Source: Thermaceae bacterium (GTDB lineage Bacteria; Deinococcota; Deinococci; Deinococcales; Marinithermaceae). From it: 6,305 bases of DNA. Shown here piece after piece: positions 1-5,433 of the stretch. Position 1 is the stretch's first letter, and each line of letters opens with the position of its first letter. The position numbers and the translations under genes are program-made. The stretch lies in assembly GCA_027023345.1 (NCBI GenBank), contig JALVVO010000261.1:1-6305 (forward strand), written 5' to 3'. The notes below the pieces were generated by a model, which made no database searches, was not told the DNA's origin, and worked only from the letters and a program-made list of their open reading frames with translations.

Positions 1-645
1 CCCCTGGACCGCGACAAGGGCGAGCCCCGCGACGACCGGGACAGGCACGAGGAGGACGGCCGCGGGAAGGGCGAGCACGACGACGAAAAAAGGAAGGACG
101 ACGAACGCGAGGGAAAGGAGCCGGAAAGGGAAACCGAACGGGAGCACGACGAAGGAAAGCGCTCGCCTGAGGAGCGCGAGGGAGAAACCTACGACGACGA
201 CTACGCCTACTACGGCCGGGTCCAGGCCACCGCCCCCGAGGTCGTGGTGGGCAGCCGGGTCCTCGCCGGCGACCTCGCCCTCCTCGACTTCCTGGCCCCG
301 GGGATGCGGGTCGAGGTCGAGGGCCGGGTCGAGAACGGCCGCCTCCGGGTTCGGGAGCTCCACGTCCTCTTCCCCCGCGACTGGGCCTACTACGAGGGCC
401 CGACCCCCGAGGGCTGGGCCCGGGTCTGGTACGCCGCCGGGGAACCCTGGCGCAGCCAGGCGGCGGACCCCGGCCCCCGCGTCCGCCTCCTCGCCTGCTT
501 CGAGGAGGACTGGCGGGGGCTACCCGAGGAACTCCACCCCGCGTTGCATCCCTCCCGCCCCGGGCTCTGGCTGCTCGAGGGCCTCGTTTGGCAGGGGCAG
601 GTGCGCTGGACCCGCCAGACCCGGCTGGGCGCTTGCGACGAATAA
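1..645 (+). CDS. 3' part of a hypothetical protein: charged low-complexity tract plus small beta-rich (OB/DUF5666-like) domain
   Basis: The frame is open from the first base of the window to TAA at 643-645, giving 214 residues; the start lies outside. Residues 1 to about 63 consist almost entirely of Asp, Glu, Arg, Lys, Gly and His and should be disordered or a highly charged linker. Residues 64-72 are rich in Tyr and Asp. Residues 71 to about 115 alternate Val-rich strands with Gly turns (GRVQATAPEVVVG, then GMRVEVEGRVENGRLRVREL), the pattern of an OB-like or DUF5666-type barrel. The remainder is Trp/Pro-rich with one conserved-looking stretch (PEGWARVWYAAGEPW) and no recognisable motif. The GTG at 244 could be read as a start, but in-frame coding composition continues upstream of it, so I treat the gene as partial. 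No transmembrane segment is visible. A secreted or envelope protein is plausible but is inference; the function is unknown. Confidence 0.75.
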   Translation, partial: PLDRDKGEPRDDRDRHEEDGRGKGEHDDEKRKDDEREGKEPERETEREHDEGKRSPEEREGETYDDDYAYYGRVQATAPEVVVGSRVLAGDLALLDFLAPGMRVEVEGRVENGRLRVRELHVLFPRDWAYYEGPTPEGWARVWYAAGEPWRSQAADPGPRVRLLACFEEDWRGLPEELHPALHPSRPGLWLLEGLVWQGQVRWTRQTRLGACDE

Positions 646-663
646 CCAAAAATCCGATAGACT
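633..663 (+). promoter_or_regulatory. Weak candidate promoter for the broken chlorite dismutase-like gene
   Basis: The 27-base gap after the upstream stop is conspicuously AT-rich for this window. TAGACT at 658-663 matches the -10 consensus at four of six positions, and TTGCGA at 633-638 matches the -35 at four of six, with a 19-base spacer that is longer than usual. The -10-like element ends nine bases before the ATG at 673, the same gap as for the TRAP gene, and no Shine-Dalgarno sequence is seen. The call rests mainly on this similar geometry and is weak. Confidence 0.3.
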
Positions 664-672
664 TATCCGCGA

Positions 673-1423
673 ATGAGGGCGAAGCCCGAGGTGCGCGAGT
701 ACAAGGAAGCGCCCACCCGGCGCATGTTCGACGTGGACCCTGCCGGGTTGGCGCTCAAGAAGGCCCTCGACCGGGCCCGGCGGCAGTTTCCGAACTACGC
801 CTTTTTTCAAGCTCGACCCCGCCTTCCGGCGGCTTCCTCCCAAGGAAAAGGCCAAGGCCGAGTTCGCCGAGGCGGTCGAGGCCTGGGCGGGGCGGGACGA
901 CTTCATCCTCCGCACCTACTCCCTGGTGGGCTTCCGCGCCGACGCCGACTTCATGCTCTGGCGGATCGCCTTCGTCGACCCCGCCCTCTTTCAGACGATG
1001 CAGGCGGGGCTGAACCGCACCCGCCTCGCCGGCTACCTCTCCCAGCCTCATAGCTTCCTCTCCATGCAAAAGCGCCCGATCTACGTGGACCGCTACAACC
1101 CCGAGGGCGAGGGGGTCGAGCTCCGGCCCGGCGAAGGGAAGTACCTTTTCGTCTACCCTTCGTGAAAAAACGCGAGTGGTACAAGCTCTCCCCCCCACCC
1201 GGCAGGGGACGATGGACGAGCACATCTACCTCTCCGCCCCCTTCACCGGCGTGCGGCTCAATACCAGCTACTCACGGCATCGACGACCAGGAGTTCGTGG
1301 TCGTCTTCGACGCCGATCACCCCTAGGAGTTCGTAGACCTGGTGCACCGGCTCCGCTACTCCGAGGCGAGCCTCTACACCCTGGAAGAAGGGGATCCGGG
1401 AGATCCTGGAAGACCTCGCCTAG
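673..1423 (+). pseudogene. Degenerate chlorite dismutase / HemQ-family haem protein gene
   Basis: Splicing the frames gives a protein of about 250 residues, normal for the family, with typical blocks: VGFRADADFMLWRI (about 928-969), KYLFVYPFVKKREWYKL (about 1138-1188), TMDEHI, VRLNTSYS, IDDQEFVVVF and RYSEASLYTL. His of MDEH (codon 1221-1223) aligns with the proximal haem ligand of the family. The distal Arg of true chlorite dismutases is not evident where LNTSYS lies, so a HemQ-like (coprohaem decarboxylase) or uncharacterised paralogue fits better; this is inference. Lesions: one extra T in T6 at 802-807; one C lost at 1156-1158, giving stop TGA 1163-1165; one C lost from the C7 at 1190-1196; a two-base loss (or one-base gain) near 1271-1276; in-frame TAG at 1324-1326; one extra G at 1390-1393. 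The ancestral stop would be TAG 1421-1423. About eight to ten residues normally following YTL also seem missing. Not functional as a full-length protein. Sequencing error is the alternative, but the flanking genes are clean. Confidence 0.85.
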
Positions 1424-1425
1424 GC

Positions 1426-1575
1426 ATGGCGGTGCCCGAGCGTCTGGCTCAAATCCTCGCGCTCCTCGAGGGGCTTCCCGAGCCCCTGTGGAGCCCCTTT
1501 TTGCTCGAACACGCCTAGCGCATGCCCCAGGCCGAGGGGCTCGGGGGCTCCGCCCCTGCCCGGTCGGCGCCCGTC
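1426..1575 (+). pseudogene. Remnant resembling the N-terminus of a SufE-type sulfur acceptor protein
   Basis: ATG at 1426 begins two bases after the ancestral stop of the preceding pseudogene, an operon-like spacing. The frame reads MAVPERLAQILALLEGLPEP then LWSPFLLEHA and meets TAG at 1516-1518. Beyond the stop the same frame continues with RMPQAEGLGG, and coding composition holds to about 1570. The pattern (PERL..I..L..LP...L..LLE.A.R.P) is like SufE-family Fe-S assembly proteins, which accept sulfur from SufS on a Cys in a VPECQT-like motif. VPGCPT appears in this frame at 1573-1590, possibly a degraded form of that motif, but minus-strand coding signal dominates there, so it may be coincidence. 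The rest of SufE, about 100 residues, is absent. The family call is a moderate guess; the ruined state is clear. Confidence 0.5.
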
Positions 1576-1711
1576 CCAGGTTGCCCCACTCGGTCCAGGA
1601 GACGTCGTGGTTCTCCACCCCGGGGCAGCCGAGGAGTCGCTTGCGCACGACCCCGGCGGGGCTCGAACGGCCGGCGATCCGGCGGTAGGCGATTGTCCCT
1701 TCGTCCCGGGA
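1559..1711 (-). pseudogene. Unrecognised minus-strand coding remnant
   Basis: Reading 1711 down to about 1559 on the minus strand gives a protein-like segment including DEGTIAYRRIAGRSSPAGVV, RKRLLGCPGVENHD and VSWTEWGNLGRAPTG. Over the 41 codons from 1693 down to 1571, 38 end in G or C, against 28 with G or C in the first position. That is the bias of genuine genes in this window and argues against a chance open frame. There is no start: the frame is closed upstream by TGA (1714-1712). Past about 1560 the reading turns into Arg/Pro/Gly-rich antisense-type sequence. It is therefore a fragment with both ends lost. I do not recognise the family; YRRIA...SPAGVVRKRL is faintly helix-turn-helix-like, which I would not rely on. 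It lies downstream of topA on the same strand, beyond the topA hairpin. Confidence 0.45.
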
Positions 1712-1714
1712 TCA

Positions 1715-1737
1715 CGCCCTTTTCCGCGCAAAGGGCG
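1715..1737 (-). terminator. Candidate hairpin downstream of topA
   Basis: An eight-base perfect stem (CGCCCTTT pairing with AAAGGGCG) encloses a seven-base loop and begins 12 bases after the topA stop. Neither strand shows a clear U-tract after the stem, so intrinsic termination may be weak; the position alone suggests a 3'-end hairpin. Confidence 0.4.
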
Positions 1738-1749
1738 CGGGGCACGTTC

Positions 1750-4221
1750 CTACGCGACCGCGGCCTTTTCCTTCTTCGCCCGGCCGTAGGCCATGCGCAG
1801 TTTGAAGAGGGCGCGCTTGTGGAGCTTCCTCGCCTCCTCCTCGGAAAGGCCGAGCGCCTGGGCGGCCTCGGGAAGCTCCTTGCCCTCGCCCTCTACCAGG
1901 CGGGCGATCTCGGCCTCGTCCTCGGCAAGCGCGTCGAGGAAGGAGGAAAGCTCCGCCCAACCCGCCTTCTTCCCCCTGGCCTTGGTCTTCGCCTTCTTCC
2001 CCTTCTTCGCGCTTTTCGTGCGGGCGGGGCGGGACTTCAGGTTGGGGTAGGCGTAGTCCTCGCAGTCGGGGTTCGAGCACTTCAGCACCCCGGCCTTCCC
2101 CTTCTTCACCATGATCCAGCCGCACTTGGGGCACTTCTCCTCGGTCGGCGGGTCGAAGACCACGAAGTCGCAAGAAGTCTCGCTGCAGCGCCAGTAGGTC
2201 CGGCCCTTGCGGCTTTTCTTGGCCACGATCTCGCCGACCCCGCACTTCGGGCAGGCAATGCCGGTGGAGGGGGCTCCGTCGCGGGTGTAGTCGCACTCGG
2301 GGTAGCGGCTGCAGGCGATGAAGGGGCCGTAGCGCCCCCACTTGCGCACGAGCTCCGCCCCGCACTTGGGGCAGGTCTCGCCGATGGGCTCGGCCTCGCG
2401 ACGCTCCTCCAGGGGCTCGGTGTAGGTGCACTCGGGGTAGCCGGTGCAGCCGAGGAAGGCGCCGAAGCGCCCCACCTTGAGCTCGAGGGGCCGCCCGCAG
2501 ACCGGGCAGGTCTTCCGGGGGACCTTCTCGAACTCCTCCATGAAGGGCTCGAAGAAGACCCGCACCGCCTCCGGCCAGGGGCGCTTCCCCTCCTCGACCC
2601 GGTCGAGCTCCTCCTCCATCTGGGCGGTGAAGTCGTAGGCGAGGACGCGGGGAAAGTGTTCCTTCAAAAACCCCACCACCTCGCGCCCGAGCGGGGTGGG
2701 CTTGAGCGCCCGCCCCTCGCGCTCGACGTAGGCGCGTTTCTCCAGGGTCTCGATGGTGGGCGCGTAGGTCGAGGGCCGGCCGATGCCGAGCTCCTCGAGG
2801 GTCTTGACCAGGGTGGCGTCGGTGTAGCGGGGCGGGGGCTGGGTGAACTTCTGCTCAAGCGCGAGGTTGAAAAGCCGCGCCGCCTCCCCTTCCCGAAGGG
2901 CGGGCAAGGACCGCTCCTCCTCGTCCCGGCCCCAGACCCGAAGGTGGCCGTCGAAGACGAGCTCGCTCCCGCTGGCCCGGAAGACGAGGCCGGCGGCCTC
3001 GAGGCGGGCGGCGGTGTGGCGGTAGCGGGCGGGCTTCATCTGGCTCGCCACGAAGCGGCGCCAGACGAGCTCGTAGAGCTTTGCCTCCTCGTCGGTGAGG
3101 TAGGGGCGCACCTTCTCCGGCGTTCGCTCAACGCTGGTCGGCCGGATCGCCTCGTGGGCGTCCTGGGCGCCCTTCTTGGCCCGATAGGCGGGGGGCTTTT
3201 CAGGTAGGTAGGCTTCGCCGAAGGTTTGGGCGATGAAGCCCCGCGCCTCCTTGACCGCTTCCGGGGCAACCCGGGTCGAGTCGGTGCGCATGTAGGTGAT
3301 GAGGCCCACCCGCTCGCCGCCGAGGTCCACGCCCTCGTAGAGCCGCTGGGCCACCCACATCGTCCGCCCCGCGCTCCAGCCGAGCCGGCTGGAGGCCGCC
3401 TGCTGCAGGGTGCTGGTGGTGAAGGGGGGCGGGGCTTTTTTCTGGCGCTCCTTGGTTTCGACCGCGGCGACCCGGTAGACCCCCGCTTCCCGGGCCCGGG
3501 CCTCAACCGCCCGCGCCTCGCCCTCGGAGGTGAGAAGGAAGACCTCCTTCCCGCCCCGCTTTTCCCGCACCCGTCGGCCGTCCACCTCGTAGAGCTGGGC
3601 GGCGAAGCGGGCGCGGTCGGTCTCGAACTCGGCCGAGACCTCCCAGTACTCCTGCGGCTTGAAGGCCTCGATCTCCTCCTCGCGCTCGACCACGAGCCGA
3701 AGCGCCACCGACTGCACCCGGCCGGCGGAGAGCGCCCGCTTTCGGAACTTCTCGGAGAGCAGGGGGGAGAGGTTATAGCCCACCAGCCGGTCGAGGACCC
3801 GGCGGGCCTGCTGGGCGTCGACCTTCTTGAGGTCGATCGCCCGGGGACGCCGGATCGCCTCCTTGATCGCCCGGGGAGTGATCTCGTGGAACTCGGCGCG
3901 GATGGGGGCGGTGGGCTCGAGCTCCAAGAGGCTCGCCACGTGGTAGCCGATCGCCTCCCCCTCGCGGTCGGGGTCGGTGGCGACCAGCACCCGGCTCGCC
4001 CTTTTCGCCGCCCGCTTCAGCTCCTCGACGACCTTCTTCTTGCCCTTCTTGATCTCGTACTCGGGAGCGAAGTCGCGCGTCACGTCCACCCCGAGCCGGC
4101 GCTCGGGGAGGTCCACCACGTGTCCAAGGCTCGCCTTGACCTCGTAGCCCTTCCCCAGGATGCGCTCGAGGGTGCGCGCCTTGGCCGGCGACTCCACTAC
4201 GATGAGGGTGCGCTCGGGCAC
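1750..4221 (-). CDS. topA: DNA topoisomerase I (type IA), with four zinc ribbons and a helical C-terminal tail
   Basis: The 823-residue product relaxes negatively supercoiled DNA by cutting one strand through a 5'-phosphotyrosine and passing the other. The Toprim domain opens with TLIVVESPAKA (catalytic Glu10) and carries the acidic metal site DPDREGE at 83-89. The active-site loop ITYMRTDSTR places the nucleophile at Tyr310 and its helper at Arg312. DAHEAIRPT (354-362) and GRPSTYAPTI (481-490) are further family signatures. Four C4 zinc ribbons follow: Cys572/575/592/598, 617/620/637/643, 657/660/679/684 and 697/700/715/720, all cysteines intact. A Lys-rich linker (about 728-753) leads to an acidic then basic helical tail (755-823) containing AQALGLSEEEARKLHKRAL, which resembles sigma-70 region 4. 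GTG at 4219-4221 is chosen because the conserved N-terminus begins there at once and no Shine-Dalgarno precedes it. The gene is divergent from the TRAP gene and apparently monocistronic at its 5' end. Confidence 0.97.
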   Translation of the reverse strand: MPERTLIVVESPAKARTLERILGKGYEVKASLGHVVDLPERRLGVDVTRDFAPEYEIKKGKKKVVEELKRAAKRASRVLVATDPDREGEAIGYHVASLLELEPTAPIRAEFHEITPRAIKEAIRRPRAIDLKKVDAQQARRVLDRLVGYNLSPLLSEKFRKRALSAGRVQSVALRLVVEREEEIEAFKPQEYWEVSAEFETDRARFAAQLYEVDGRRVREKRGGKEVFLLTSEGEARAVEARAREAGVYRVAAVETKERQKKAPPPFTTSTLQQAASSRLGWSAGRTMWVAQRLYEGVDLGGERVGLITYMRTDSTRVAPEAVKEARGFIAQTFGEAYLPEKPPAYRAKKGAQDAHEAIRPTSVERTPEKVRPYLTDEEAKLYELVWRRFVASQMKPARYRHTAARLEAAGLVFRASGSELVFDGHLRVWGRDEEERSLPALREGEAARLFNLALEQKFTQPPPRYTDATLVKTLEELGIGRPSTYAPTIETLEKRAYVEREGRALKPTPLGREVVGFLKEHFPRVLAYDFTAQMEEELDRVEEGKRPWPEAVRVFFEPFMEEFEKVPRKTCPVCGRPLELKVGRFGAFLGCTGYPECTYTEPLEERREAEPIGETCPKCGAELVRKWGRYGPFIACSRYPECDYTRDGAPSTGIACPKCGVGEIVAKKSRKGRTYWRCSETSCDFVVFDPPTEEKCPKCGWIMVKKGKAGVLKCSNPDCEDYAYPNLKSRPARTKSAKKGKKAKTKARGKKAGWAELSSFLDALAEDEAEIARLVEGEGKELPEAAQALGLSEEEARKLHKRALFKLRMAYGRAKKEKAAVA

Positions 4222-4228
4222 GCCCCCC

Positions 4229-4256
4229 AGTATAGGAAGAACCGCCCAAGTGGCAA
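4229..4256 (-). promoter_or_regulatory. topA promoter producing a leaderless transcript
   Basis: On the minus strand TTGCCA (4256-4251) matches the -35 consensus at five of six bases, and TATACT (4234-4229) matches the -10 at five of six, with a 16-base spacer. The -10 ends seven bases before the GTG start at 4221, so transcription should begin at or within a base or two of the start codon. The G-run between them is too close to the start to act as a ribosome binding site. Confidence 0.7.
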
Positions 4257-4278
4257 ATCGAATCCGCTATGATGGGCG
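4243..4278. promoter_or_regulatory. Possible operator: split inverted repeat between divergent promoters
   Basis: CGCCCA at 4243-4248 and TGGGCG at 4273-4278 are perfect six-base inverted arms separated by 24 bases. The left arm lies in the spacer of the topA promoter, and the right arm overlaps the last base of the -10 element of the TRAP gene. Short arms in GC-rich DNA can arise by chance, so a regulator site is only a possibility. Confidence 0.2.
4268..4273 (+). promoter_or_regulatory. -10 element of the TRAP binding-protein gene
   Basis: TATGAT matches the -10 consensus at five of six bases and ends nine bases before the ATG at 4283, predicting a transcript start zero to three bases before the start codon. 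There is no convincing -35 hexamer at 15-19 bases upstream, so an activator or an extended contact may be needed. No Shine-Dalgarno sequence lies between it and the ATG. Confidence 0.5.
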
Positions 4279-4282
4279 AAGT

Positions 4283-5380
4283 ATGGCGGAAAAGAAGATC
4301 GGCAGACGTACGTTTATCAAACGCGCGGTCGCGGGGGTGGCCGCCTCCAGCGTCTTCGGGCCAGTCTACGCTCAGACCGCCCGCCGCGTGCGCTGGCGGA
4401 TGGCCACCAGCTGGCCGAAGTCCCTGGACACGATCTACGGCGCCGCCGAACTACTCGGCCGGCGGGTCGCCGAGCTGACCGGGGGGCGCTTCACCATCGA
4501 GGTCCATCCGGCGGGCGAGCTCACCAAGCCCCTCGAGATCCTCCAGGCGGTGCAGAAGGGCACGGTGGAGATCGGCCACACCGCGGTCTACTACTACACC
4601 AAGCTCCACCCTGCCTTCGCCTTCCCTACCGCGCTCCCCTTCGGGCTCACCGCTCGGCAGCAGAACGCCTGGCTGGACCAGGGGGGCGGCAACGACCTGC
4701 TGAACAAGGAGCTTTTCGACGCCTACGGCGTCCTCGGCCTGCCCGCGGGGAACACCTCGCTCCAGATGGGGGGCTGGTTCCGCTTCCCGGTGGACCGGGC
4801 CGCCGACTTCCGGGGCCTGCGCATGCGGATCCCCGGTCTCGGCGGCGAGGTGCTGCGGCGCATCGGGGTCAAGACCGTGACCCTGCCGGCCAGCGAGATC
4901 CTTCCGGCGCTGAAGTCGGGGCGGATCGACGCCACCGAGTGGGTCGGCCCCTACGATGACGAGAAGCTCGGCTTCTACAAGGTCGCGACCTATTACTACT
5001 ATCCCGGGTGGTGGGAGCCGGGCACCACGCTGCACGCGGTGGTGAACCGGCGCGCCTACGCCAAGCTCCCCCGAGAACACCAGGAGGCGCTGGTCTCCGC
5101 GAGCCGCGAGGCCAACGCCTGGGCCCTCGCCGCCTACGACCAAAAGAACCCCGAGGCCCTGGCCCGGCTGCTCTCCTACGGGGTCCAGCTCCGCCCCTTC
5201 CCCAGGGACTTTTTGAGGCTCGCCTTCCGGGAGGCCGAGAACCTCTACGCCGAGCTCGCCGCCAAGGACACCACCTACCGGAAGATCTTCGAGCACTGGA
5301 ACAAGGCCCGCACCCTGCTCTTCCGCTGGTTCTCTACCAACGAGGCCAGCTACGCCGACTTCACCTTCCGCCTTTTCTAA
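4283..5380 (+). CDS. TRAP transporter solute-binding protein (DctP family, TakP/LakP-like), Tat-exported
   Basis: The 365-residue product should bind a monocarboxylate or 2-oxo acid outside the membrane and deliver it to a TRAP permease. It starts at ATG 4283 because this gives a complete twin-arginine signal: GRRTFIK (Arg8, Arg9), a hydrophobic stretch to about residue 26, and a VYA-QT cleavage site after Ala30. The mature part shows the marks of the TakP/lactate-binding branch: ATSWPKSLDTIYGAAELLG (41-59), ALPFGLT (117-123), PAGNTSLQMGGWF (154-166), GLRMRIPGLGGEV (178-190) with Arg182 as the likely carboxylate anchor, then IDATEWVGPYDDEKLGFYK (215-233) and YYYYPGWWEPGTTL (237-250). Glu219-Trp220 match the metal/ligand residues known in this branch (sodium in TakP, calcium in the Thermus lactate-binding protein). 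Substrate is inferred. No DctQ or DctM permease genes lie in the window; downstream is a convergent gene. Confidence 0.93.
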   Translation: MAEKKIGRRTFIKRAVAGVAASSVFGPVYAQTARRVRWRMATSWPKSLDTIYGAAELLGRRVAELTGGRFTIEVHPAGELTKPLEILQAVQKGTVEIGHTAVYYYTKLHPAFAFPTALPFGLTARQQNAWLDQGGGNDLLNKELFDAYGVLGLPAGNTSLQMGGWFRFPVDRAADFRGLRMRIPGLGGEVLRRIGVKTVTLPASEILPALKSGRIDATEWVGPYDDEKLGFYKVATYYYYPGWWEPGTTLHAVVNRRAYAKLPREHQEALVSASREANAWALAAYDQKNPEALARLLSYGVQLRPFPRDFLRLAFREAENLYAELAAKDTTYRKIFEHWNKARTLLFRWFSTNEASYADFTFRLF

Positions 5381-5391
5381 CCCCCGCCTAA

Positions 5392-5424
5392 ACGAGGGCC
5401 CCGGCGCGCCGGGGCCCCTCTCGT
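5392..5424. terminator. Bidirectional terminator hairpin between convergent genes
   Basis: Bases 5397-5416 form a perfect 20-base GC palindrome. ACGAG (5392-5396) and CTCGT (5420-5424) extend the stem across a three-base bulge (CCT). It begins 12 bases after the TRAP stop and sits ten bases beyond the stop of the opposing membrane-protein gene, so it can end both transcripts. U-tracts are poor on both sides. Confidence 0.75.
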
Positions 5425-5433
5425 CACCTCAGA

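Noticed and set aside
1535..1555. GC-rich potential hairpin at the end of the SufE-like remnant
   Set aside because: The short stems are of the sort expected by chance in such GC-rich sequence, and there is no T-run.
1176..1688. + strand frame spanning the haem pseudogene and beyond
   Set aside because: Only its first 30 or so codons are real (TRQGTMDEHI to LNTSYS); the rest is an out-of-frame reading created by the frameshifts.
1640..1710. Possible tRNA suggested by GCTCGAAC/GTTCGAGC near 1662-1669
   Set aside because: The flanking bases do not form a T-arm stem on either strand, and no acceptor or anticodon stem can be built.
646..1749. Insertion sequence as the cause of the degraded stretch
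   Set aside because: I see no terminal inverted repeats, target-site duplication or transposase motif; point indels and stops explain most of the damage.
1522..3207. Long + strand open frame (561 codons) opposite topA
   Set aside because: It is antisense to the conserved topA catalytic and zinc-ribbon coding sequence; its Leu/Gly/Ala/Val-rich product is the usual shadow of GC-rich genes.
3226..4272. Second + strand open frame (348 codons) opposite the topA N-terminal half
   Set aside because: It is antisense to the Toprim and active-site region, has a low-complexity product and no family resemblance.
4451..5296. Minus-strand open frame (281 codons) inside the TRAP gene
   Set aside because: It is a shadow of a clearly conserved binding-protein gene; the translation is Gly/Leu/Val-rich without motifs.
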